Below are positions 36,878 to 49,982 of a stretch of DNA of 64,000 nucleotides, in pieces. Source of the stretch: Auanema rhodensis (lineage: Eukaryota; Nematoda; Chromadorea; Rhabditida; Rhabditidae); contig OZ059896.1 in assembly GCA_964057225.1 (NCBI GenBank), positions 7,626,001 to 7,690,000 of the forward strand, given 5' to 3'. Both the position numbers and the translations under genes were made by a program. Position 1 is the stretch's first letter. Every line of letters begins with the position of its first letter. The notes below the pieces were generated by a model. The model made no database searches and had not been told where the DNA came from. It worked only from the letters and a program-made list of their open reading frames with translations.

Positions 36878-36967
36878 ATGGAAGTTATAGCCGAGAAGAC
36901 TGCCAGAATCCATGAGGATTCTTTAACTACTGAAGATATTCCTAGAAAGAAGTTCAAGCTTTCTCCA
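36878..36967 (+). other. pps-1: PAPS synthase alternative first exon A (nuclear-motif form)
   Basis: Thirty codons starting [15 protein letters not shown] and ending PRKKFKLSP before gtaagt. A ttttcag acceptor lies 2 bp before the ATG. The KKFKLS matches the KKVKLS of human PAPSS1, part of its nuclear localisation motif. Confidence 0.8.
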
Positions 36968-39900
36968 GTAAGTACTTATATATCATTCGTAATGCTTTCA
37001 AAGCAAAACCAATCTTTCCAAGTCTTATCAAACAAAAAATAAGTTAGTTATGTTTATAACGACATCTAAGTCGTTGAAATTCTAAACAAATATTCCTTAT
37101 CAATGCTTTATTATGTTTACATACGACGACTCATAAATTAGAGGCTGTATAACATTTTACATTAAGATTTACCTTTGTTATTGAGCATAAATCCGTTTTT
37201 TTGTGAAATAACATTTTGTGCGATGTAAACACTTTTAAAAAATATTTTTGATTGCCGAAAACTCAAATGATCAGTTTAAAAATCGTATTTGTGTTTAGTG
37301 GCCCTCTTTGAATCATCAGTTTCGACCAAATATCCCGATTTTCGTCTAAATTAGGGATGATCCTTAATCGAGAGAGAATTGGAAGAGGGCGGGATTACCC
37401 AATTCCAGCGTTTAAACAGTATACTTTGTTTGAACATTTCGAACGCAAACTCTCTCTTACCTTACAAATTTATTTCTTGAAATGTCCCAATTATTAAATT
37501 CTTTTGATATGCTTCCCCACGTTCGCAAACAAATAATGACTGTTGTAAGTTTCTAATATATATATTGAATAATTCCTAAGCCACTACATTGAAAAGACTT
37601 TTCCAATTGCTGTTTTCAGAGTTTTCAAAGTGGGGCTACTAATGTGACTTTCCAAGAGCATTCGACTGGTAGAAAAGAAAGATCGGCTATCTTAGGAAAG
37701 TATCCTGGATTCAGAGGATGTACCCTTTGGTTCACTGGCTTATCTGGTGCTGGAAAAACTACTGTAGCATTTGCTTTAGAAAAAGCTTTAACTCAAGTTA
37801 GTTCATCGTTCTATTTGGAATAATAAAAATCGAGATAACTATATATATTTATTCAGCTTTACGAACTATAAACAATTATTAAATATACGAAAAAATTTTG
37901 CTTACTAGATATTTATTTGCTTAATTATAAGATTATAAGATTATAATTATCGTAATCGTCTTTCAGATGGGAATACCTTGTTATGGTCTTGATGGCGATA
38001 ACATTCGTCATGGGCTTTGCAAAAATTTGGGATTCTCTAAGGATGAGCGTAGTGAAAACATTCGTCGGTTTGTAACTCTTTTATTGTGACATGAGGTTTA
38101 TATCTCCTGTTTCTAGAGTAGCTGAAGTTGCAAAACTTTTTGCTGATATGGGTATTGTTTGCCTCGCTTCTTTCATCTCTCCATTCAAATTTGATCGTGA
38201 TCTTGCTAGAGAAATTCATGCTTCCGTAAGTAGCTATTTACTTCAAATTTGGAATTATCTAGTTTGATCACAACATTTTTTCACCGTTTTGGAACTAAAT
38301 TTATACGCTGACTACGTCACAAAGAACTGATATTATCTATTTCCAGGAAAATATTCGGTTTTTCGAAGTCCACATGGCCACCAGCTTAGAAATTTGCGAG
38401 TCTCGTGATCCAAAAAGTGGGTTTTCAATTGCATATTTATATAAAATATCATGCTCTTTATAAGCATAAGTTTATTATATATTTATATATATTATTCAGA
38501 ACTCTACAAAAAAGCCAGAGCTGGAGAAATCAGAGGATTCACTGGTATTGACAGTGCATACGAACCACCAGAGGGAGCTGAATTGGTTTGTAATCCAAAC
38601 AAAGAACTGTTGACTTATCATTAATATTTCTAGGTTCTCGATGCTGGAAAGCAAAGCGTTTCGGAATGCCTCCAGTATGCTCTTCAGTATTTGACCGACG
38701 AAGGCATCCTACCACCAGAGGTATGCTCTCCTCTTCAGAATAAAGGTCTCATATCATTCATTTAGGCTATGAAAGAATTCAATAAGCCCGCTGTTCGCTC
38801 TCTATTAATTGAAGATGCAAGTGAGAAGGCTGCTCTTTTAGAAAAGGCTTCTTCTTTCCCAGAAGTTGCTTTGAGTACTGTAGATCGTCAATGGCTTCAG
38901 GTTGGTGTTACACATTGTAATAAGTATTGTAATTATTTATTATTCAGGTGCTCTCTGAAGGATGGGCTTCTCCACTCCCAGGATTCATGAGAGAACGTCA
39001 ATATCTCCAATCTCTTCATTTCGGACAACTCCTCGATCTCAAGCACAAAACAGTATTCCCAGGAGATGTGGTATGTAATATGAAGTTTTTCTTTAAAAGC
39101 CTAAAATATTCAGGATAATGGAGTCGTTGATTCCTGGCCACTTACTGATCCAGTTAACCAAAGTATCCCAATTGTTTTGCCTATCAGCGATAAAATTCGT
39201 GAGAATCTTCTCCTTCAAGGTAAGCTGCAACCTTTTCAAGTTAGAGTACCAACTGTTTTGTTATTTCAGATGGAACTGTAGCACCTGGTGTTGCTTTAAC
39301 ATACGAGGGAAGAATTGTTGCTATTGTTGAGGATGGCGAAATATTTGAACATCGTAAAGAAGAACGCGTTGCCAGACAGTTCGGTATATTAGATAGACGT
39401 CACCCAACCGTTGATCTTATAATGTCTTCTGGAGACTATTGTCTTGGTGGAGATCTTAAGGTTTTCATTTTCACAAATATCTATCTTCTAATGTCACATT
39501 TCAGGTTCTTGAGCGTGTTCAATGGAATGATGGGTTGGATCAGTTCCGTAAGACTCCAGACGAACTTCGTCAAATTTTCCAAGATAAGGGAGCTGATGCC
39601 GTTTTTGTCTTCCAACTTCGTAATCCAATTCATAATGGACATGCTTTACTGATGAAAGATACTAGAGAAAAACTTTTGAAGAAGCACAAAAACCCCATGC
39701 TTTTGCTTCATCCTCTTGGTATATATACCATATGTTATTGGTTATTAAAATCATATTTGTTAGGTGGATGGACTAAAGATGATGATGTACCACTCCCAGT
39801 TCGTATCAAGCAACACGAAGCGGTTATGGCTGAAGGTGTTTTAGACCCCTCATGGACTGTACTATCCATTTTCCCATCTCCAATGCTTTATGCTGGACCA

Positions 39901-40503
39901 ACTGAAGTCCAATGGCATGCCAGGTTTTCACTATATTATTTTTCATGTTGTATAACACATTGTCTTCAGAGCCCGTATTGCTGCCGGAGTACACACCTAT
40001 ATCGTAGGACGCGATCCCGCTGGAATTCAACATCCCGATCACGGAGGATACTTGTATGAACCTACTCATGGAGCCAAGGTATTGTCCTATTGATCATTGA
40101 CCAATATCGTAAAAGTGAAACAGTTCAATTGATTCTCAGAAAGATCGCCGTATCAAGAATATCCTTTGAACAGGACAAGAAACTAGTTTTTTCTCAATCT
40201 TTGATTTAGGTGCTATCAATGGCCCCCGGCTTATCCAAGCTGGATATCATACCTTTCCGTGTGGCTGCGTACGATAAATCTGTGGGAACAATGGCTTTCT
40301 TAGACGATAAAAGAAAAGAAGATTTCGAGTTCATTTCCGGAACTAAAATGAGAGGATTGGCCAGGTTTGAAGACAACGTAAAGGTTTTAAAATTAATGCT
40401 TATACTTCTTAGAAGTGGCACAAATCCACCAGATGGCTTTATGGCTCCTACTGCTTGGAAAGTTTTAGCAGATTATTACAAATCTCTTAATAATAGTAAA
40501 TAA
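36878..40503 (+). CDS. pps-1: Bifunctional PAPS synthase (APS kinase + ATP sulfurylase)
   Basis: Makes the sulfate donor PAPS from sulfate and ATP. Common exons: 37620-37796, 37967-38067, 38117-38225, 38347-38416, 38500-38585, 38634-38720, 38766-38900, 38948-39070, 39114-39219, 39270-39460, 39505-39718, 39764-39923, 39970-40078, 40210-40364, 40413-40503. APS kinase comes first (P-loop [35 protein letters not shown]), then sulfurylase ([51 protein letters not shown]). Two first exons, 36878-36967 and 37482-37544, both end in phase 0, giving 667 or 658 aa. The 48 bp at 40365-40412 have no stop and keep frame, but the human protein shows no insert there, so they are intron. Confidence 0.95.
37482..37544 (+). 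other. pps-1: PAPS synthase alternative first exon B
   Basis: Twenty-one codons ([21 protein letters not shown] has a single basic patch, RKQ) then gtaagt. Phase 0, so it joins 37620 equally well. No clear acceptor precedes it, which suggests its own promoter. Confidence 0.7.
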
Positions 40504-40812
40504 GGAGACAGTTTGATTATGGAAAGTAAGAAGTTCCTTCAGATTTCTATGTATAGCATTGTATAGTATTGAATAAGGGTCTAACCAACGGTAATATATG
40601 CACAAATTTCAATTTGGTCTTTTTCAATTTCTCATCCTCACCTACATTATATCAATTATTAACTTTACTTTATTAAACAAATATGGAATAATTTTATTCC
40701 AAAAGCAATAATATAACATTAATAGTATTAAGTGTGGTACTTTTTATTTACTTATAATATAATATATACATTTTTATCAATTATATTTTATATCCATAAC
40801 ATGCCCAATAAG
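40504..40812. other. Convergent 3' intergenic region
   Basis: AT-rich, between the stops of pps-1 and the Cys-loop channel. TA-rich at 40750-40795. Nothing else seen. Confidence 0.5.
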
Positions 40813-42930
40813 CTATCTGAATTTGATAAATTTATTGAAAGTTTTTAAAACGTTTTCAAGTCTTACATTGAATATACTAAAAGCAGCAGGAAATACTATA
40901 CGAGCAATTGAATCGATATACATGACAGTTGACCGGGATTTTTTCTAAATAAAAAAAAAATTAATTCAAATATGGATAGTATTCATACTTCTGTATCATC
41001 TTTTTCATAATATCCAACTAAAGCTAATTCTAACAGTGATAAAAACACAAAAGTCATTGAGCTTAGCATCCAAACATCTATAACTTATAAATTATAGATC
41101 GAAGATTACAGAGAATGCAAGAACCTATGGCCTTTACATACGATACTCGAGGAAAACTTCTCATTATCGAACCAAAGTGAAACATCATAGACAATAAAGC
41201 ATTAACTCCAATCATTGTTCTAGGTGCAATTGATTGAGGACCCAATGAAAATGCCACCCAACTGAAAACTCTTATGTGATCTTCCAAATAACTTTTCAAC
41301 TTTAACCTTATGAAAATGGAGAAATAGGTTGGTAAATAGGCTTGTAGGAAATACCATATGTATTGTCTTTCAAACACGAAAGTAACTACAAGTTCATCCC
41401 ACATACCAGCTGGATATTCCTAAAAACATTTACCATCTTACTATTTTAGTTGAAGTATATGTCTGATATACCCTTTGAACAACAGATGGAACAATATCTT
41501 TCAACTTAAAATTTGGAAGTTTTGCTTCTCTAAGAATGAAAACAGCGTCACTTCTAGGATTCCATCGCATTCGTACTTCATGATTGTTGTAAGAAAAACT
41601 GTAAAAAACAGTTTACATCTTTGGCTTTTTGCAGTTTAACCTCTGATAGCTTAATCTACAAGATTGGGTATCCATTGGAAAGTTAGCTAAATCCATTGAG
41701 CATGGTCCTTTCACTCTAACTCTCTGAAAGCATATCAGGTTTTATGACAACTTAATTGATGATTTATTATAAGAATGGGGTATGATCAGTTTTCATTATA
41801 TCTTCTATTTGATCTATATTCGAGATTATAGATGGTTTCATGATATATGAATGTTCAATAAAGGTTTCTCAAAATTTTTAAAATACACTATGATCAATGA
41901 GTATACAAAGGTTTTCACTACAATGCGATGATTCTCCATAAAAACCTGTTTATTCGGATAAAGCAGATGCTAATATGATAGTATTGTGTCTTTATGGAAC
42001 CAGAAGATTGTTGAAAGGATGATCCTTATAGAGAAGACACAAGGATATATATATATAAGCTTTAATTATATTATTTTCTATAAATATTATTTAATAAAAT
42101 AATTATTTTTATATAAATATTAAATAATATTTTGTATTTCTAGAGGAAATTCAATGAATCATTTCATTGATGTCATGATCACTGAATCAAATAAACAGTT
42201 TCCAATCTCTTTTCCGTTCATTTTTTTTTTCGAAAGAGAAAATCAATGTATAGATCAACTTAATGTCATCCTTCTATCTAGGAATGATTTGAATGTTTTT
42301 TTTCTTCTAAAAACAAAATCTCCCTACTTAGTTCATTGTTGGTTTGAAAATAATAAAAAAAAATAAAACTTTGCAAGACATACATAGTTTACCCATACTG
42401 TACCATTCGAATATAATGTCAGAAAAACATTTGTGAATGGTGATTCATGAATTTCAGCAACTTTTGAGTTCACAAAGCAGGTATTTGGGGTCCAAAATCT
42501 ATATGAACAGTGATGTTAGATGTTGAAAATCTTCTTCACCTGTTTAAAGCTGATTGATCTAAGCTTAAATTTGATTTACATGAATTCAAGTGATCAAAAT
42601 ATAGTTTTGGATCAACCCATAATTCATTTATATACATTTCTAATTCAAAATCATTAGTTAACTCATCAATGGAAGTGAATTCTTGTATCCAGAATTCAAC
42701 TCTAACCAGAACTCCATTTTTATCTGAAAAAATATAAAAATATAGAGAAATCTAATAGATATATGTATTTGAGATAACTTACATGGTAAACGATGTTTAT
42801 TATAAATAGATGAATTAACTAATTTTTCAATAATTAGCTTTTCTGATAAACAATGATGATTTGATGAATGTACTTTTTTAATAAAATATATTAAAAATAT
42901 ATTTAAAAAATAATTTTTTAACCACAACAT
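40813..42930 (-). CDS. Cys-loop ligand-gated (probably anion) channel
   Basis: Nine exons (42930-42783, 42723-42540, 42498-42384, 41723-41641, 41598-41472, 41419-41307, 41270-41125, 41077-40989, 40944-40813) give 378 aa. A signal peptide ([15 protein letters not shown]) leads into the ligand-binding domain: [30 protein letters not shown], and the Cys-loop with exactly 13 residues between cysteines ([15 protein letters not shown]). M1 is [17 protein letters not shown]2 lies in [20 protein letters not shown]3 in [19 protein letters not shown], and M4 in [17 protein letters not shown]. The GVNALLSM and [10 protein letters not shown] blocks are typical of invertebrate GABA/glutamate/amine-gated chloride channels. 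The M3-M4 loop is only about 20 residues, far shorter than usual. Ligand unknown. Confidence 0.88.
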
Positions 42931-44085
42931 TGCTATCGTAAAAATATAAAAAAATTATTTATATTAACCTATATGTTGAACATGTATTCAACTATTCAAT
43001 ATTAGTCTTTTGACTATTTAGAGACAGCATGCTGCTTATGAACAATAAGAACTTGGAGCCTTTTAAGATTATAAAGAAAAAGAACATTAACCATTCTAAA
43101 TCATATTCATATTCATGCTCAATAAATAAATGTTCTTCTTATTTAAATTTAATCAATAATCATCATTTTCTTATATTTTATTCTTAAAATAAAATTTTAA
43201 ACAAAAAAAAAACTAAAAAACATAAATTAATGTTTTTTTATGTTGCAATTTTTCTTTCAGAATGTGTACTCGTAGAATTTCTATATCATTCATGTATCAT
43301 AGATTTTTTTTTCGGTTCAACCTAGGCAAGTTTTCTATTTCATTGAGATTCACATAATCCAGAAAATATCTTGAAAAATAAATTTCAGTCAAACAATTAA
43401 AGATCAAATTGAGATAGAGGTTTGCGTCACAATGAGAAGCAAGAAACTGAACATTTGCTAACGAAAGACATATTAAGCGTATTCCAATTTCCAAATCAGA
43501 TATGAACAATATAAAATTAAAAGATTTTCTTTGTTTTTAATAATTGCACTATCAAAATATTCTTTAAAAAGATACAAAATGAAAATACATGCGAAGAAAA
43601 GTTTTTTATAAACTTATGTTCATTGAAAACTCGAAGTGCTATCTCGTAAATCCAATAAGGAAGTAATTATTCTTAAAAAGTTCAGATGTGTCTTTTAAGA
43701 ATTTTGTGAATTCTCTCCTAGAAAAGTTTCAAATTTAAGAAAAAATGTGTGTGTTTGTCGGGGAAAGAGATAGAGAGAAATCAAAAGATTGATAGCCTTA
43801 AGATTCTTATGTTAAAGTCTTTTTAAAGAATATCTAATATATATATATATCTTACAGGTAATTTAACATTAATATAAATAGTTTAAAAGATAATTTTGTT
43901 TTTTTTAAACTGACGCCACTCTATTATACAGTTTATCAATTCAATACAGCTGATAGTTGATAGATTATGAGCATATGATTGAAACCAAACTACAATATTC
44001 GATATTCTTATCTATTTAATATACAAATAAACACATTTAAAAACAAAAATTATTAAAAATTTATTAAAAAAATTAAAATAAACAA
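42931..44085. other. Intergenic region between channel and amidase genes
   Basis: 1.15 kb, very AT-rich with long A and T tracts (43200-43220, 43900) and a TA tract near 43840. No exon on either strand. Likely promoter of the channel gene and 3' flank of the amidase. Confidence 0.5.
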
Positions 44086-46528
44086 TCAATGATTAGAGTT
44101 TTTTTCTTCATGAGATTTATACAACATCTGCAGTACACGAAGTACAAGTTCTTCCTTGTATGGAGGAGCAGCAACTTGAACTCCAATAGGGTATCCGAAA
44201 CCACCCTATAAGAAGAATACAAATTAAATATAATTCTTAAAAAAAATACTTGAGATTGTTGTTTTATAATCTTTTCGATAGGATCATTTGCAGAATAATA
44301 TTCCAAGTTTTTTATATCTTCTTCATTTACTGTAGTTACATTAACTGTACCTATAAATCAAATATTGTTATTAAAATAATATTTTCTTCAAAATTCATAT
44401 AAACCTGCTGCAAAATCTAATAAATTATATAAAGCTGTATAGTTACATGCTGACATGATTTGTGGAGCAACTTTATGCTCTGGTGGATGTGTAGACTGAA
44501 ATATGTCTTTTTTTTTACGATTTTCGTTAATTTATAATGAAAGTACCATAATAGGGCATACAATAACATCAAGTTCATGCTTTTGCATTTCTAACATGAA
44601 ATCTCTTCGATAAACTTTAGCATCAGCTATGATACATCTAGCATCTAAAATTGAAATTAAACAGTAAAATTGGTTAAAGAGAGGATAATCAAACCAGTGG
44701 CAGTCTTGGGGACTGTTTTAAGAATATTTGCTAATTTAGGGAATGGCAGAATTTTGGATAGGAGATGCTTCATACTAGGAGAAAACTTTCGAACAATAAT
44801 ACCAAAATCACAATTGGGATCATACAAATCCTGTATAAAATTGATTTAGTGTTAGCTTTTTCAAAAGTAAATAAACTTCATCTAATTTGTTATTTAAGAA
44901 TTCTCCACCATCTGCTGATATCAGAGCAGCAACTAATGGGAAGAATTTATCCGGATTTGGTACAGCAAATGGAATGCATTCATGTCCTAAATCAGTAAGC
45001 ACTTGTATACTTTCAACAACAGCTCTCTATAATGCGGAAACAATATTTAATCTTTCAAAATTAATTTATGAGTAAAACCTGATATGCTGGAACAGGCTGA
45101 ATGTAATCGTCAGTTATATAATATCCTTCAAATATATAAGTTAAATTGAATATATCATATAGTTTGAATACCAATTCGTAACTTTTGTTTTGAGTTCAAC
45201 ATACTCTCTTGAAAACGAACAGGTGCCAGATAGCTATCAAGCTCATAAAGCGTGTTAGAATTCCAAAGCTAATAAAACAAGCATTGTTAGGCATACACAT
45301 ACACTGTTCAACTTACAGCACGGCAGAATTCAATACAGGTATCAACATCTCGAGCCATAGGCCCAAGATTTGCAAGTACTAAACTTCGACCGGGCACAGA
45401 ACCTAGGCTTTTGGTGTGTGGCATACGTAATGTTGATGGCTATAATCATTCAATTAATTAAAAATTGAAAAACAAAACTTCACCTTAAAGCCAACAATAC
45501 CGCAAAAGGTTGCTGGAATTCTAATTGATCCTCCAATATCTGTACCTAATCCAAGAATACTTCCTCCACAGGCGATCAAAGCAGATTCACCACCAGAAGA
45601 GCCTCCAGGAACCAATTTAGGATTAATTGGATTTGTAGTAGTTCCATAAATAGGATTCGAACATCCAAAAGAGCAAAGAGATTGAGGTATGTTAGTTACA
45701 ACAAATGGAATAGCTCCTGTTTATAGAATAACATATGACCAATGAAAATTAATAGAAACAACTAACCATAAATAGATTTTATAACCGCGTGATCTTCTCC
45801 TTGAGTTTGATACAGGTTACTAGCAAAACCACTAGTACAATCTCTTCCATGTAACTAATATTAGAATTATATTATTTAGTTTGAATATTAGAAACAAACA
45901 TTGATACTTTCTTTTACACTTATTGGTATTCCAAATAGATCTGGTAGACGTGATACTGTTGTTTCACTAAGCTTATCAAAGAACTCAGCAGTTAGTATGG
46001 CTTCCTAACATAAAAAAAATAATTATATTTCTCACAGAAAATAGATATGAAACAAAAACCTCTAGAAATAGACATATACAATTAGTAGAAGCATGAGCTT
46101 TTAAAGCAACTTGCCAATACGCTTGTAAAACTTCGGTACATGTAACTTTACGTAATTGAAGCTCCTCTATACAATATTATAGAATTAAGCTTTAAAAACT
46201 TTAAAACTTACCTCGTAAAGCTAAAAATGATAATGAACATATGTAATCTTTCCTTGTTTCTGGCAAAATATGTGCAAATCGATAAACACGTTTAATACTT
46301 TCTGATTGTTCTTCACGACGTAAGGCAACCTTTTCCTTCAAATGTCGTATGTGATATCGTTTCTAAACGAAATATTATTTTCAAAAAGAAATATAATTGG
46401 CTAACAATTACCTTTATAATCTTTCTTACAACCTTAGCTGTTAATAAACAAATAATTGGAACAGCAGCTGTTACAGCAAATTTCTTCCAAAATCCCATAT
46501 AGCCAAAAGAGTTAGATAATGATGACAT
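44086..46528 (-). CDS. faah: Fatty acid amide hydrolase-type amidase
   Basis: Amidase-signature enzyme that breaks down N-acylethanolamines and related lipid amides. Fifteen exons, from 46528-46412 to 44205-44086, give 587 aa (human FAAH 579). The catalytic Ser-Ser-Lys triad is visible: Lys in [10 protein letters not shown], Ser in [14 protein letters not shown], and the nucleophilic Ser in [12 protein letters not shown]. An N-terminal hydrophobic segment ([16 protein letters not shown]) before a basic stretch ([14 protein letters not shown]) should anchor it in a membrane, as in FAAH. Other landmarks: [35 protein letters not shown]. elegans has several faah paralogues and I cannot tell which is orthologous. 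Confidence 0.93.
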
Positions 46529-47450
46529 TGTATTGATGTTTATATACAAATCAATCTCTAGAACAACAAATATTTTGTTATTGTTACTGCAGTTAGCAAT
46601 CAATAATATAAAAGAAATTGACAACAGTTGCATTTAAAATGTTTAAAAGTTTTTTTTTTTTTAAAATAATGAAAGTTTTATGAAAAACTATCATACAAAA
46701 GCACAAATAAATACAAAATGCCACAAGGAGAACTTTATAAGACTGAAAACAAATCCTTTTTTAACTTTATTTATGAACCAACACTGTTTCTTATCAATCT
46801 TCTAATCAAAATGGGTCCAACCTACACCATTGGTTCTTCTCCTCACAATCCATAGGCCTTTCTCAAAGAGTGTTCACTCTTTATTTTTCTTATCATGATA
46901 TTATACCATTTGTTATAAGATTGTCTAAACTATATGCTATTGAACTCAAATTTATTCATATATCTGTTTATTTAGATAATTCATTTAAAAATTCTTTATT
47001 TATAGGATATAGTATTAACTATTTCTGAGCATTTTCATACTTAATCATACGAACGTCTAATTGCATTTGATTTTTCGACCTTCTTATCAATATCTTCTAG
47101 TTTATATTAAATATTTTTATATTAATTAGTTTTTTATTTCAAAAATACAAAAATTTATTGTAATAAGAACTGTTTCCTTTAAGTTTTCGAAACCTTTTTC
47201 TTCAACTCTTTTTCTATCTCTATCCAAAAAAAAGAAATGTTTTGTAGTTTATGCTCCGCACAAACTCAAACACGAAATTCATGTGATAAGGCTTAATCAC
47301 AGAAACAAACGACAAACTGTATCCTCAACAGAGTTTAGTTAACAATAATTAAATAACAATTGAATGGTTAAAGTTTGTACAAATCAAATACCTATGGTAA
47401 TTAATATTTTTCTTCTTCTTTTTGTATTTGATGAAATATAATTTAAGAAT
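46529..47450. other. Divergent intergenic region, amidase / transporter
   Basis: 922 bp between two start codons that point apart. T-tracts at 46650-46665, AT-rich elsewhere. No motif stands out and no exon was found. Confidence 0.5.
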
Positions 47451-49982
47451 ATGTTACCAGTAAGATCAATGATGCCTCAACGTTTTTATAATTTAATAAG
47501 AAATAATGATAACGGACGAGTAGTATGTATATCTTTATTAACTTCATTATTTACAATTATGCCAGTTGGGTTAGTTAATAATATAACACATAATATAGAA
47601 TATTTTATATTTTAAGATATCATATGGTAGTACTTAATGTTCCTGAAAAAATTATTCAAGACTCTATTAGTGACAGTTTAGTAAATACATTTGGTATTGT
47701 ATTGGATAGAACAGCGATGAGTATTTTATGGTATTACATATTATTTTATTTTATAATTAATAAATATTATTATAGGTCAATAATAGTATCTTGTCAAGCA
47801 TTAGGAGCTTTAATTGGATGTATATTTGTATCACCTATACTGAATAGATATGGCACAAAAACAGGTTTAATTAATTAATTTTTATTTAAATAATAATATT
47901 ATTATATATTTCAAATTACCCATAAATAGAAATTAGAATAAGATGTGATAGTTTCACGTGATCATTTCACGTAAAGTTTATTTTAAAATCGAATACGATG
48001 AAATACGGTTGTATTTTTAATTTAAATTATTCTCATATAAATAATGGTAATTATGATAATTATTTATAGCAATGATGACGTTTAATAATATTATTCTTGT
48101 ACTGGGATCATTCGCTATGTCAGCTGCAGCATTTTTCAATTTTTCAATTTTTCTATTTATTGGACGAGTTTTAATTGGAATATACACTGGTATAGCTTGC
48201 GCACTTTTACCTCTCTATGTACAACAAATAGCTCCAAAAGACATTAAGGTTAATATAATATAATTAAATAATATAATTATACTTTTGTAGGGTTCTTTAA
48301 GTTGTTTCTTACATATTGCTGTATGCTTTGGATCTGCAATAGGTGCTATATTCTCTTTAGATTTTATGCTTGGCTCGAAAACAACATGGGGATATTTACT
48401 AGGTTTACCCGGAATTTTAGGTATTTCTCATATCAGTTTGATCAATTTTTTTTTCTGATTTCAACATTATAAATTATGTTTTGTTTAGGTGCTGCACAGA
48501 TGATAGCTGCAATGTTTATACCGGATACTCCTAACCATTTGCTACAACACGGAAGTTATTCACGAGCAATATCTTCAATCAAGTACTCAATTGTACTCTA
48601 ATAACTAAAAAATAATATTTATTTAGTTTTTACTATGATATAGAAGAAATAGATGAAGATAATACAATCAAATCGTATTGGGATATGGTTCCAGAGGCTA
48701 GTTAAACCATATACATATGTATATAGTTTAATCAAAATAAATGTTTTAGGTTCCAGAACAAATTACTTTATGGGATGGACTGAGAAATGTGAATATTAGA
48801 AAAGGTATCTTACTTGGTATGGCAGTAAGTGCAACTCAAGTTTTCTCAGGAAGTATGGCTACAATATCATATTCTAGTAGGTTGGTGATAATAAAAAGAA
48901 TAAATTATATATTATTATAATTTATTTATTGTTGTTTAGCATGTTTACAGCTGTATCATTTATTGAAGTACTTGTACCATTTCTACCAGCATTAGGCAGT
49001 ATTATATCAATGGTTATGACAGTTCCAGCATTAGAATTAGTGAGTCGCATATATTAAATAAATTTTACAATAATTGACTCAATAAAAAATTTGCAAAAGA
49101 AGGTGGGAGTGAATAATCAAATTGATTGCACAATATGATTTTTGCCCTCAAAATTTAAATTATATTATCAGATCAAAAATGAATCTGATTTATTCTATTA
49201 ACATTATTATATATTATATATTTACTTAAAATATATTTATAATTAAGGTTGAAACATCTGGAAGACGTCCATTATTGTTATCAACATTAGTTATATGTAT
49301 AATATCTGATTGTCTATTATTAATATTTTCTTTACTATCAGTTGATCCAGGTACTATTTCTTTTGTGAATCTTTTCATTTTATTTTGTATAATTCTATTA
49401 AGCTGAAGGATGGGCTTCTTGGGCTTTTGCTATAAGCTTCTTCTTTTACGGAATTGGATATAATCTAGGTACTGGCCCCGTATCCTACTTCATAGCTGCA
49501 GAGCTTGTTCCGGCTGAAGCAGCTAGTTTATCACTAGGAGCTGCCGTCGCTACCAACTGGCTTTGCTCCTTAGTAACAACTTTCTCCTATTATCCGTTAA
49601 TGACTCTAATTGGCGGATGGAGTTATATGTTATTTATAATTCCAACGTGAGTTTCAAATATTCAAAAAAAAAATTTCATAATCAAAAATCTCAATAATTA
49701 CGTTTATATCATATGCTATGATATACCCCATATTTTACGTATCAAAGTTTAGCTCGTGATAAACTTGAAGTCAACTCAATTAAACTGTAATAGTATTACT
49801 AATATATATAAAAAGTTTAATAAAAAATAATATATATTGGACATTATAGATCTATATTATTGATTATTCTCTGGATATGGTTACCAGAAACGCGATTTTA
49901 TTATAAGGAAGATACAACTGAAGCCAAGCTATTGCGAGATCTCGGACAGCCTTATGGCACATTTGAAACAGCCATATACTAG
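47451..49982 (+). CDS. SLC2-like major facilitator sugar transporter
   Basis: Twelve exons in phase give 498 aa: 47451-47569, 47617-47730, 47776-47864, 48070-48248, 48291-48420, 48489-48582, 48627-48687, 48750-48880, 48940-49039, 49248-49350, 49403-49646, 49850-49982. Twelve hydrophobic segments are evident. Sugar-porter landmarks: GRVLIGIYTGIACALLPLYV in the first half; QVFSGSMATISYSS, a degenerate form of the QQxSGxNxxxYYS substrate motif; ETSGRRPLLL; GTGPVSYFIAAELVPAEA; and the final WLPETRFY. The cytosolic loop 2-3 motif (RYGTKT) lacks the usual GRK, and QLS in helix 7 is lost, so specificity may differ from glucose. It is followed by two receptor genes on the same strand. Confidence 0.9.
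47954..47961. promoter_or_regulatory. TCACGTGA palindrome in transporter intron 3
   Basis: A perfect TCACGTGA (the core of the CLEAR element bound by TFEB/HLH-30), followed 13 bp on by a half copy TCACGT at 47967. It sits in an intron of 205 bp, long for this gene. Confidence 0.35.

Noticed and set aside
36629-37042. 137-codon open frame containing the PAPS synthase exon A
   Set aside because: The upstream part is compositionally random, while an acceptor lies directly before the ATG at 36878; only 36878-36967 is coding.
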